64,000 nt of DNA. It comes from Dipylidium caninum (lineage: Eukaryota > Platyhelminthes > Cestoda > Cyclophyllidea > Dipylidiidae). The DNA lies in the NCBI GenBank assembly GCA_017562135.1, contig QEYB01000568.1:1-64000 (forward strand). The letters are read 5' to 3'. Every line of letters begins with the position of its first letter. The first letter of the stretch is position 1. The translations under genes were made by a program, and so were the position numbers. Below, piece by piece: positions 1 to 11,500 of the stretch. The notes under the pieces are model-generated. The model saw nothing but the letters and a program-made list of their open reading frames with translations, had not been told where the DNA came from and did not search any database.

Positions 1-2684
1 GACGGATTTCCTCTGAAATTTGGTTCGGAAGGAAAGAACTAAACAAACATACCCCTCCCTCCGCTTCCTCCCCACCCCCCTTTTCCACAAAAAACTTACG
101 GGATATGAAATAAAATGATTAGGTTAACAGCGCAGTAGGTTAGGTAATCCCTGGCGTTAAAATTCAATGTTTACTCGAGCAGCCTGAACTAATTGCGCGT
201 TTTTCGTCTCTTACCTTAATTTTCTCAACAGATAGAAGCCTTGTTCCACACCTCCAAAATGAGTGAGTTGAGATTCCCAATTGACAGCCTTCAACTCACC
301 GTATTATCTTCCCTCTCTGACTCCGTCATTACGAGCCACGGAGGCCCTGGCTATTCCCTTGAACAATCGGCCACGCATATTCCAGACTGGATAGAATCTT
401 GGACGATTTGCCGGAGTTGCCTCGGTTTAAGATCTTGTCCCTTATCTTCGGCCATTGGCTGTAATCGCCCGCCCTCACTTCTTGTCAAAGTAAAATCTTT
501 GTGGGACATGTGACCCAGTTTGAGTTATAAGAACCGCCTTTCTTCTACATCTAAGCACCACCGTTCACCCTGTCAAATTATAGTGGGTCAGTTGTGTATG
601 GACTTTGAGTATTAAGGGACCAAGTGAAACCCACACGATTTACCACGACAGAATCCTCATTGTGTAAGCATAGGGTAGTTGGAAAGACCACCAAAGTTGA
701 CTGCGTCCTCGTAGACGCGGTAGCTCTCGCTCAACATAGTTCTTCATCCTGCTTGTTTTTGCTGTTAAAGAGGAATTATGTGCCGACAAGGTGACTTTGG
801 ATTCTTTCGTGCCGAGATAGTCATCGAGGAATCAATAAGATGAAGAAGATGTTGTTGGAATGCTACGATCACCCAGCACTGGGCAGATTTGATGTAATAT
901 GGCAAGGAGTATCGATGAACACAGGAAAGATAGATATTCGCTTCAAATGTTAGTGGGTTTGGAGACAGAGAAGTGAAGCATCGTCGAGAAAAATGAAAAG
1001 AGTCGTTGGATCAGGGACTAGATCCTTGAGGGAGAAATGGTGGTAGAATCGACTAATTGCCACCAACTCTTCTTCATGATCGAAAGGGAACCAGTTATCG
1101 GTTGACATCTTCTCCTCCAATTGAGTCGAAGGAGCGAGGAGCAGATGTTGTTTATGATGCAGCGTCGGCTGAAGTGAAGCTTGGCTTTGGAGTTAATTCA
1201 GGCTGCGAGAGTGCTAGAAAAGTTTGCATTTCAAGTAACTACACGGTCACAGCCTACCTGTCAACCAAATACTATGGCAAAAGAACGTCGCAGAACTTAG
1301 CTTTTGTATACATCATAAGGAAGAATGTACCTCTTGCAAGGCACATCAACTATATTGAAATTGATTATGTGGAGCAGCAATGGTGTCAAAGGAACGAAAA
1401 AGACTAGAAAAAGTCAAAATGGATCGAACCTGACAAGTGATGCAATTCTCCACTGTATGACCAAGGTTGTGTGCGCACCTTTGGTATTAATAAATGAATA
1501 AAGGAGGAATTACAGTAGAGAGCACGACGAGCCACCCACTTAGTTTTCAGATTGCTAATTAGCAAGAACACGAGAATCTCTGATTGGTCGAGGCCACGGC
1601 TTTCAACGTGTCATGCATTCGCTCAGCATATCTTTAAATCTAGTTCACATCAGCCCAAAAAAACTAATTACTTCGTGTCAACTTAGATTTATTAAGGAAG
1701 CAAGAAAGTCACAGTTTTGCAGTTGCCTCCGCAGAAAAAACTTTGTTGAATAACAAATGACATCTTACTTCTCAGTAGGACGAAATTCAATAATTTATGA
1801 TGCCGAAATTGAAATTGTTTGGATCTATATGGCCGCGCCAAAATGTAAGGAAAATTGCTGCTCTTCAAATTTATGCTGACTCCGTGGGGCGACTCGAGGA
1901 CCGATGGGTAGACGATAAATATACTAAGTGTCTCGTCAATGTGAGACACCGCTGAATCAGACGCTTTTCATTTTCATCACGCCTTTCAGTTAGCATTTGC
2001 CAACATCATGCATTCGCTCTCCTCATGCTTGACGCATTCCACTTAAAACCTTATTCCTCAGCGAGTGGGCAGTTGAGGAGCACAGCATGCAGAATGGGTG
2101 AGAGCTACCAGTTTGCCTATGCCTTATTTCAGACGTATATTGGGGCAGCGTGCATGTCAAGAAATAGAAATAAAGTCGCGAACGACCCTCAAAGATGCAG
2201 CCTCATCCAACTCCTCAACCCTCTAATCTAGCTTGACAACTTCAATGTCAAAAGAGAGATTCACCCCACACTGAAGCAACTCAATCTTCTCAGATTATGG
2301 TCTGATGAGCTGAATCCCACGTGTACTGGACTTGGCAAAATATTCTGGTTAGCGACTGGTGATGAAACATCCACCCTCACTTTCAGCTTCCAAGTCGATT
2401 CACGCTCCTAGTAATTTACGTCAGATTTACTGTGACCGTGCGGTGGAGTAAGGGAGGCACGTTGTCTGTTGGATGCGTGACCTGGGGAAGTTGAGGTAAG
2501 GCTGCATAATCTCCAATTCCACCAGATATAACAATTGCTTCTCTACGGCAAAAGTGAATGCACTCTCTGCATCGTTAGATTGGAGTGCCAAGATTTACCA
2601 CATTCTCTCGACGGTCTCGCTTCTGAAAAGTCCATTGGGCAGCACGTGGCTCTTTCGGTGGATACGTTAAGTAGGCGATTATTT
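1..2684. other. Intergenic, no gene recognised
   Basis: Only short open frames occur here, the longest about 116 codons at 1057-1407. None has a recognisable motif or a convincing pair of splice sites around it. The composition is mixed and AT-richer than the region to its right. It may contain decayed repeat sequence, but I could not name a family. Confidence 0.4.
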
Positions 2685-3033
2685 TCCGACACTTTCGAAG
2701 CGCACCAAAATTGAACTTAGCGTCAGTCCCGCATTTGGTCGCTGTCCTCGCTTTCCTGGGTAATCATGAAGTTTTTTGGCCGCATCGAGAGTTTCTGTAG
2801 AAGGCGTCCATCCATTGTGCGGACTCAACGGCTCCCTTCCAATTTGAATGACGCAACCCCTCTCCGATGGCCAAGCCAGTGGGACTGAGTCATCGCTCAT
2901 CGATCGCGGTTAGCGAAGTAGTCGGTGCACTTCGCTTGTGGGCACTGAAAGCGGCGAGAGGAGGAGGAAATCAGGGAGCTCAGCCTCCATTCCTGAGGCG
3001 TGTTCGAGGGTGACAGGCCTCCACTCTCCTTGC
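2685..3033 (+). repeat. Direct duplication, copy 1 (349 bp)
   Basis: This segment matches 4501-4849 along its whole length in the same orientation, from the shared start ACACTTTCGAAGCGCACC to the shared end CCTCCACTCTCCTTGC. Both spans are 349 bp. Copy 1 differs by many one-base insertions and deletions, often next to short homopolymers, for example extra T bases in GAAGTTTTTTGGCC. No frame stays open in both copies, so it is probably non-coding. The left end is followed here by an AAAGG repeat that is absent from copy 2. Confidence 0.85.
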
Positions 3034-3616
3034 TCAGCATTTCGTCGAGCAACCGGAAAGGAAAGGAAAGGAAAGCAGGCTTGCCCAGGGAGAATGATGT
3101 CATACAGTGTGTCTGTGTCTTTCGTGATTTGGCTATTCCCCTCGAAACCACCAGTCGAACTGTGCGCCCGACCAACGATGAAATGATTTATTCTCCAGAA
3201 CCCTAGGAAGGATGATGTGTTCTATTGAAATGTACAGCCTCATTTGGCCAGACGTTTAGTCTCCACAAGTCACTTAGGGAGTGAGAAGCAGATCACTTTA
3301 CGACCTGCTTCAATGCCTGCTTTCACACTCGCAAGTGGATCAGTTTTTCACGTGAAGACTTGCAGCCGACTGTTCCACTTGAACTTTCCCATCCATTGAA
3401 ACAACGCGTGCCTCGTAATAAGCTCATTCTCCTTACGCATCACTTCGTGAGTTTTTATCCCCATCAAATCGTGTCTCCTTTTTGATCGCCCTGAAATTCG
3501 TCACTCGAGTAGCCCAGTATATTTCACTATTCTAATCCAAAGCCTTTGTTCTCAACTCCTTGTCTCCTTTCCTTTATAATCCACTATATACCCTCAATTT
3601 GCTTTCTTCGTTTTAG

Positions 3617-5765
3617 GGAAGTCGTATGAAGATGAGGCGAAATTTGAATCACCTGGTAAGTAGCGAATCGGCCTTTTTCTCGATATTAGGAATTCACAGA
3701 CTAACCAGCACTCCTAAACCAATCAAAAGCTCGCTCACGCCTCCATTGGGTCATCCGATCACAAACTTGTATACGTGTCTCTAGTTGCGCGTACATTTCA
3801 GTCCTCTTTCTCCTTCTCCTCCTCCTCTGCCTCCTCCACCTCCTCTAGTGCAACATAGCTGCAGAGCGGAGAGACGTTATCTCAACTCAGGAAATTTTTC
3901 TCTCCCCACCAGCTTTCCATAGCTTTCGTCAGCGTCGTCATGAAGTGCAGATGCTGGGAATGTTTTGCAAGTTGTTTAATGTCGACCTCAGTTCAGCCAG
4001 CATGAAGAGCGCCAAATTGTCACCAACACCAGACAGTCTTGAGGCACGTACTGATGAGCCGTTAAGAGCTCTTCATGCATGACTGTTGTAATACACAGAC
4101 GGTGACCTCAAGGCGTTGGAGAAGATCACAGCCATGTGAAATGTCTTTTGTTATAATAGTGCGGTTGAAGAGAGTTGGGCCATAAGCTTTAGTTGACAAA
4201 TGAAGACTTGTAGATTTGCCTAAATGCACGCCGTGAGAACGTAGAAACTAGCAGCGTGGGGCCAATCCGCGCGTGAGGGCGCCAGTGTGAAGCTCCGCGT
4301 ACACGTCTTGACTACGGTTGAAGGTTGAAGGAGATGTTGCGTTGAATCTCAAATGCTAAATTGCCTGTTGATTTTCCTTGAACAGGATAAATGGCAGATA
4401 CGAGAAGTAGTGACTCCCACTGCCCAAACAAATGCTGGTGGCAACATCACTTCTCCTCACGTACATCTCCAACCAATCAGGTGAGTGTAGCATCGCTCCT
4501 TTCCACGACACTTTCGAAGCGCACCAAAATTGAACTTAGCGTCGGTCCCGCATTTGTCGCTGTCCTCGCTTTCCTGGGTAATCATGAAGTTGGCCGCATC
4601 GAGAGTTTCTGTAGAAAGCGTCCATCCATTGTGCGACTCAACGGCTCCCTTCCAATTGAATGACGCAACCCCTCTCCGATTGGCCAAGCCAGTGGGGACT
4701 GAGTCATCCTCATCGATCGCGGTTAGCCGAAGTAGTCGGTGCACTTCGGCTTGTGGGCACTGAAAGCGGCGAGAGGAGGAGGGAAATCGGGGAGCTCAGC
4801 CTCCATCCTGAGGCATGTTCGAGGGTGACAGGCCTCCACTCTCCTTGCACAGGAACTGCAAGCCGGGTCGGGACATCATCCGATCCCGCTGTTAAGGTTA
4901 TTGTCATCTGTTTTTGAACCTCAATTTGCGACAACTTCTCGTTTTGTGTGCCGCAGTTGTTCTTCTTTTCGTCTCTACCCCTGTCCACCTCACTATGAGG
5001 CCAAATCACGATGCTACCACCCGCCTTGTTCGAGCAGTAAGCACCCGATCAGATGGTTATCAACTTGCGTTTTCCACCTTCGACTCCGCCCCTCCCACTC
5101 CCGCAATTTGCAGTGTCCCCTCGGTGCACTTACCGTCTTTTAGAAGAGAAGGCGTTGAGGTACTCGGCTTTAGCGGAGGTATTGGCGCCATTGGGAAGAA
5201 CGGGAAAATGTCCCATTGGGTGCCCCATTTGAACTTAGGAGGAGAAGAAAAGGACCTACACTTCCCCCGACGAGGAGTAGGTGCGACTCTGTGTTTTTCC
5301 CTCCAACTTCCGGGTTCAAGGGACGCGAGGGTCAACTCAATCGCCTTCCTTCCATCCATTCTGATGGCAAATATGTCGGAGAAGGGGGAAATAGAGTTTT
5401 GCGGCTAAATGATGCGAAGGAAACAATGTAGAGACACCTAATGTTCCTTTCCTCTCAGCCCTTCCCCCTTCTGTCATTTTCTTCTGAAATGAGTTAAGCT
5501 TAGAACTGAGTGCCTGGCAAACAGGGTTCTCCCCGAAGTGTAATAAAACTAGGGTACACCACCAGTGAACGCTCTCTTCCCCACCCGTCACCGGCATCTT
5601 TGAGGCATGGCGCGTATCCTTCGGTTAGGCTGCGAGTGCCGCAGAAGCAATTTCTGTTTTGCCATGTGTTCAATGCTTGCTCATGCCGCTCTAAACCCGC
5701 CGGATGTCCACTCGAGTGAAGTTATAAATTGGCCATGTGAGGAGTATTATTTTACCGAAAGTCAG
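3617..5765 (+). CDS. Candidate 5' exons of the tubulin glycylase gene
   Basis: Three short stretches have good splice sites and chain in phase towards the glycylase. The first is 3617-3655: acceptor TTCGTTTTAG, donor GTAAGT, phase 0, with an ATG at 3626. The second is 4386-4480: acceptor TTGAACAG, donor GTGAGT, phase 0 to 2, reading DKWQIREVV. The third is 5645-5765: acceptor GTGCCGCAG, donor GTATGC, phase 2 to 0, reading INWPCEEYYFTESQ. If all are real, the initiator would be the ATG at 3626. The N-terminal part of these enzymes is poorly conserved, so homology cannot confirm them by eye. They could also belong to another small gene or be chance. Confidence 0.3.
4501..4849 (+). repeat. Direct duplication, copy 2 (349 bp)
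   Basis: This is the partner of 2685-3033, about 1.8 kb away in the same orientation and at the same length. It lies just after the candidate exon at 4386-4480, inside what would be an intron of the glycylase gene. Its right end runs into CACAGGAACTGC, which is absent from copy 1. The two copies show substantial divergence dominated by single-base indels, so the duplication is not recent. Confidence 0.85.
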
Positions 5766-6492
5766 GTATGCAGGAAGAGGCATATGAAGATCTATTCTCC
5801 CATTTTCGTTTGATATTCTCCATACTATCGCTTTGCCTAAGCACGACGCGGGACGGTTTATCCCTTTGACTCGTTGGCCAATGCTTGTAACGGTCAACGT
5901 CAGTGATTTGTTTATCATGTTTGGAGTGTCGCCTGTCATCCTGATTCTCAAGGAGGAGAGGGCAAATTAAAGGACTTTTCTCTCCGCTCCCCAACCGCCT
6001 CCGGTGTAACTTGTCAGTTGTCCGCCTCCTGCCTTCACGGTGCACTGCGCAGCCTGAAGCTCACGGGAGGGCGGCAAAGGTTGAGTTTTAACGAGGCTGA
6101 CGATGGACGAGGACTTTTGTGTTTGCAAATAAGTATGCCTGCACAGCCACGTCGATTTGAGTTATGATGAAGATGAGCGAGCAGCTACATGCCCACTTTG
6201 AGTCCTGCTCGCTCACATGCTACTGATATCCCATCGTAAGTAGTATTGACCGTCCTAACAACTAATGGTTGACTGATGTAGCAGTATGCATCAAACGTGG
6301 TGGTAAACGACCACTCAAAGGCTCGGCGAGGACCTAAAAAACGGTGCTATGAACCTGTGGTATTCCTGCCTCAAATCCTCAATTTGAGTGGTTGAAAGTC
6401 AAGTCATTCCTACGGCTTTTACTCGGACACTTTCTTCACGGGCTGTGTGAAGTAAAGTCTCGTAACACGAACAAATTTCACGTCCGACGGAG

Positions 6493-8526
6493 CTGCGGCA
6501 GCTCAGGCGAGAGAAGTGTGGGGCTAAAGGGGTTGTCTCAGACACGGAGGCGGCGCCTCTTGCCAATCACACAACCGCAGCCCAAGACGAAGTCGCGTCT
6601 GACGAAAGCATTAACATGGTGGCAGGCGACAACGTGAGTGGGACTGGTGGCGGGACGACTTTAAATAGCAATTGGTAACGGGGCAATTATCCACACACGG
6701 GAAGAGTGCCACGCCTCCCCTCGAGGCCTGTCATAACATGCCGCGATTGTTTTCCCATTTTTCCATTCAGAACCTGCCATCCACAGGGCTTGGGGTTGAA
6801 AATTTCCACCCTCAAGCCGCGGTTCGTTTTGCACGGTCAGTCTCGGCGTCTGAATGTCATTATGCTCTACCAACATGTCATTCCAGTTCTCCATCCTCGC
6901 CAGGGTCACCTCTAGTTGTGTGGAGCTGATAACATGAATTGTTATTGCAGAAAAATAAGGTCTTCGCGGTGCTGGGCCCCTACCGTCACATCCGTGAGGG
7001 CATGCGTCGGCGAGGATGGGTGGAGAAGTTTTATCGGGCTCCGCTCTCAGTGACCGGTGAACGTGTTGCCTGCTTGCGGAATTCCAGTAACCGACTTACT
7101 GAAGCCTCGTCTCCCAACACCGTCTGCGTCAACGGTGATTTTGATTATGGACACATTCATCAGGAGGAAGTTCCACCCTCTTCAAACAGTGAGTTGAAGT
7201 GAATTTCGGGCATCTGACAGTCAATTTGTATTTCCTCTACCACTTGACCGGTTGCCAAGGTCACGGCGCCTCAGGTGGTGTTTGGGCAAAATAAAGGTGG
7301 TCGGCTCACAAAGGAACATTCATCCTTCGGCCAAGAGGAAGGGGGGAGAGAGACAGTCAGTTTGGAAGGACAGGCCCGACGCCATTTCACCAAAGTCTTA
7401 TGAGAAGCGTCGGTTATCCCTTGCAGATACGTCGGTGTTTCCCCTCGCCTCGCTATTTAATGGGCTGGTGAGTGAAACCTCGGCCAAATACGCCTCGATG
7501 TCCGGAGTCGCTGAAGTCGCTCCTAACCGAACCAAGGTGGTCCATGTCCGCAATTAAAGAATTGGGATACGCGAGTCATTTGACGTCGTCATGAAAGATT
7601 TCGTAGCATCTGATAAAATCCTCCCTACGCTCGGGATGTGCGTGTTTCAGTTACTTGTTTCACCACTGGCTCGAAGGTATCTCTTGCCACATGACCCAAC
7701 TCACGAGGCTGTGCCACCCTCATCCACATCCGCCTCCCTTTTGCAGCAAAAGAAGGGGAAGAGTTTTCTTCGTTTCCACCTTAACCCCCCTCACTTCTGA
7801 GTTCCCGCGGTGAACCTTTCAGCCCAAGAATCAATTTTCAGGTGAAATTCAAGTGCTAGTATTTGCCTTCACACTTCCACTATTCCGTTTTGCCCGGTTC
7901 TGCAACAGGAACTGTGTCAAGTGGACCTTAATCTCGCAGCTCCCCCGCCTTCCCTGTCTGCTCCAACGAGTGGTGTGTGACGCCTGAAGATGTAAATGCT
8001 CCGCTGTCCGCTAATCTCAGGTCCCTAACATCACACAGTCACCGTCGTTGGGAGCTGTCGCAATGGAGTCACCGGAATGGCTGTGTGGATGGCGGTTGAA
8101 GGGACATCCGGGGGCCTATGTGCATGCGCTTCCCTTGTCTGGCAGTTTTCTATGTCGTTTTGCCCAGTTCATCAGGCTTCCCCCGATCATTTGACTCCTT
8201 TGTGGAGAAGCGCCAGCGGAAAATCGAGTAGTCTCTTTTGAGTGCTTTTGCCACACTGTCAGTCCTCAGACGAACGGCAATATTTCCTAGATCGTCCACT
8301 TCCTCCTCCTCCTCTCACTTTCCTCGTTTTCTTCTTCTCATCTCTGTGGCTTCAGTGGTGTCACCTTGTCCTTGTCGGCCATCCGCCTGTTACTTTGCAG
8401 GGTAAGAATGTGCGGAACGTGGTGCCCAACTTCATATGGTCCTTGAAGAAGGCCCACATTGATTTCCGCTACCTCCGGCCACATCAGCTGGTCAATCACC
8501 ACACCAAGGCGCCGTTCACCACCAAG
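6493..8526 (+). CDS. TTLL3-like: Glycylase N-terminal exons
   Basis: An exon ending at 6633 (donor GTGAGT, phase 0) reads MVAGDN and joins 6951-7188, which begins [18 protein letters not shown] and continues RRRGWVEKF, the family's N-terminal signature. Its start is uncertain: acceptors at 6492 and 6501 both fit the phase. The exon 6951-7188 ends in phase 1 at a GTGAGT donor. It fits the 41-bp exon 7427-7467 (acceptor CCCTTGCAG), which reads [12 protein letters not shown]. Exon 8401-8526 (42 codons, phase 0 at both ends) reads [18 protein letters not shown] and ends [11 protein letters not shown] larger open frame at 7252-7557 covers the 41-bp exon, but its earlier part does not fit the phase. 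Confidence 0.8.
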
Positions 8527-11500
8527 GTATGTCCAGTCACTTCGCCTACTTGCACAGGTCCAAGCCTGTGAGGCGGTCTTAGCTCACGGGCTCAGAGATT
8601 CCGACACTTGGATGTAGAGGAAAGAAGAATTTTTTTTCGTATCATGCAGGAGGGTTTATGTGCAAAACCAGATTAAACAACCTCTTAATCGGGCAACCTG
8701 TCCAATTGTTCTCGGGTGCCTTTGCCACCATCTCACCATTATTTTGAAATTTCTTTCGTATCAACGCTACCAGTGGAGCTTTATTTTTGAAACTTAAGTT
8801 CGTTAATATTGTGTTAGTGTGATTTTGCTGTGTTTAATCGCTAGTGTAAATTTTTTTGCGATGACATATTTCTAAGCTACCGATCTAATCCTATGCAAGA
8901 GTTAACTTACAACTTACCCGCAGCCCCAAGAGAATTCTGTCGAAAGTGGTTATTCGACCGCTTTTGAATAATTTTTTTAAACGTTGAATTCATATTTTGA
9001 AGGGATGTGGGCGGGTCTTTGAGTTATGTGGAGGCATTTGGGCTCAATCAACAGCTGGGAATTTGTGAGTCTCTTTCTAAAGTCCCAGGCCGGAGGTGAT
9101 GCCTCCTTTGTGCTATTTCCCCTGCTCCTCTCTCCCTCCTACAGTCGAACGGGGCGCGCCGTCATGAGCGCCTGTTCCTCGATCCCGACGACTGGGATGC
9201 GCGTCTACAAGGAACAAAGGCTGGGGACTAGGCGGTGTGACGGCCAACCGCCCTCGTGGGAGGAAGTGGAGGCGTGTCCCGGGGGGGGGGAGATGACAGT
9301 CATGAGGGTACCCGAGTAGGTGAAAGCACGGTACCTCTGCGGTCACCATCACCTTCCAGTTACCCACAGCACGCCTCTCCTCTCCTCCCCCTTGACCTCG
9401 TCCATTCATCCAACGAGTTCATTTGCGAGGGGAAAAGTAAAAATGAGAGTCAGACTTAGGGGCCTATTGACATTTCTTCCCAACTGCCCATGAGACCGCT
9501 TCATGGATGGGTATTAATATGTGCCAGTCAAAATTACTGGAATTTCGTTACACATAGTCCGCTTCCAGCATTCGGGCGCGGTGAGGCCAACCGAAAAGCG
9601 AGGATTCCCGTCGCATTGGCACCTTGACTCCATAGGAGGAGGCGGTGGGGGGGGGGGGTGAGGCAACCTGCTATCCTCTTAGTCGCCTGACTGTAAACGA
9701 CTTTGGTCTCCAGCTCTCATGATGGCTGAAGAGCCGTTTTTTATCTCACACAACCTCTTAAAAATTCGAGACAATTCAACCGAAAGTGACAAATTTTCTC
9801 TCCTTCGGCGATGAGGATCAGGCAACTTTCGACCCGCTCTTCCTCTCGATCCTCCTCAGATTGACCACTGTCACTCTTGTGGCCTCATCCCTTTCCGCCG
9901 CTAAAATCCCCTTTTTTGCCCAAGTCACAATGCCGCTGTCTGACACGTCATTTTAACTGAGCTAATTGACTATTCTCTGACCGCCCCTTCTACGAACGGA
10001 GAGGGGAGGCGGAATTGTCCCCGGTGCTTCAAATGCCTGTGCCCCGTTGCCATCGGGGCTGTGTGGAGGGGGACGGGAGTCTAAAAATGTCGAGCCAATC
10101 ACTCGGAGGGAATGATCACCGAAATGCTGTCCATGGCGGTGATGGACAGCTCGGATTGTCACTAAGGTAAGCTGAATGCTAGCGGCGGGGAACGAAATTG
10201 CAGCGAGAGGAGAGGACGACCTGGAGATTGCGGAGGGAAGAAGGGGGCGGGACGGGAGAAACCTATGCCTCTGAACAAATAAAGTTCCGCATCCAAATTT
10301 GTGGATATCTGTGTGTTATCAAGAACCTTGCGAGGGTGGTGTTGCCTCAGCACTTTCAGGTGGGCCATTTAAACATACGTGTTCCTCTCTCCTACTCCGT
10401 CCACACTTTCAACGGTGCCAGTGGTCGTGTCTGCCACCTCCTGGGGGGGATTTTCTTCCCTCGTGCGCCTTCACTTTGCCTCGAGGGAACTCCTCCCCAC
10501 ATCTGCTCCACCCGCTCCACACAATGAGTCGCAGAATTGGACGGCAAAGCTTGACTGCCTCAAAGGGACGGGAGCACCTCCGCCCTCTTTTGCTCTCTCT
10601 CCCTCCTTTGTTATGTGTGTTGGCACAAGTTGCCACCACGCTACGCATTTGCATAGCGTATTCGAGCTCCCCAATTTGCATGGCATGGGCGAAGGAGGCT
10701 GGTGTGTGTGCACACGAGGCTAATTTACATTTCCCTCGTGAATGAATTCGAGGCCGGTCCTCCTTCCTCGTCGGGCTGTTCAGCCGCTCGGGCTGGAGGT
10801 GGTAGGACACCCACCGGAGGATATTGCCAGGGCAGGGGAGGCGAAAGGGGCGAGCGGGAAGATCACTCGAGGGCTCATCGATTAACTCTACCGGATGGCT
10901 CTGACATTTCGCCTGTCATGCGGTGAAACGTCGTTTCACCTGCCTCCCCCTCATGAGAGTCTGTTTTACTCCGAGGCAGGACGTTTTTTCCTTTCCTCTT
11001 GGGCACAAAGTGGCAGTTCGGGTGCTTGAGGTTTCACCCCTTTCCATGCCTCTTCGCATCGGCGTGCAAAACTGTGGCTTTCCTCTCACAACGACGCCGT
11101 GGCGACAGTCTTCCCGCTACTTTGAGGCACCTCCACGCATTAGATCTGCCGGCGGCGATTGGACTGCTTCCGACTCAATGATGCCTCCTGGTCGCGCGGC
11201 AGTGTGGTCGTCCCTCGCCCCTGCCGTCCGGGCCGGAGGGAGGGAGAGGGAGACGCCCGCTGTCAATGCGGTCAACCTAGTCTTGGCCCTATTCACCGCC
11301 GGAGGCGTGAAACCGATGTCGCACGAGACATGAGGAAGTGAGCTGTGGCATTTGCCCTACTCACGCCGGGCTGGTGAAAACCCCCCGACGGTCCGCCATC
11401 GCTACACCGTCGCCCGGTGGGTCGGGCAAGCGCTCTCCCCTCGAGTCACCAGGACGAAATGCGTCCTGCCGTGGGGGCGAGCAGGGCTTATTAGCTCTCC

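Noticed and set aside
4914..5408. A 164-codon + strand frame with a signal-like hydrophobic start
   Set aside because: The frame begins with TTG, not ATG, the next ATG comes after the hydrophobic part, and no acceptor links it in phase to the neighbouring exon candidates.
7252..7557. The whole 101-codon frame as one glycylase exon
   Set aside because: Only the last 41 nt (7427-7467) have an acceptor that fits the phase-1 end of the previous exon. The earlier part has no fitting acceptor.
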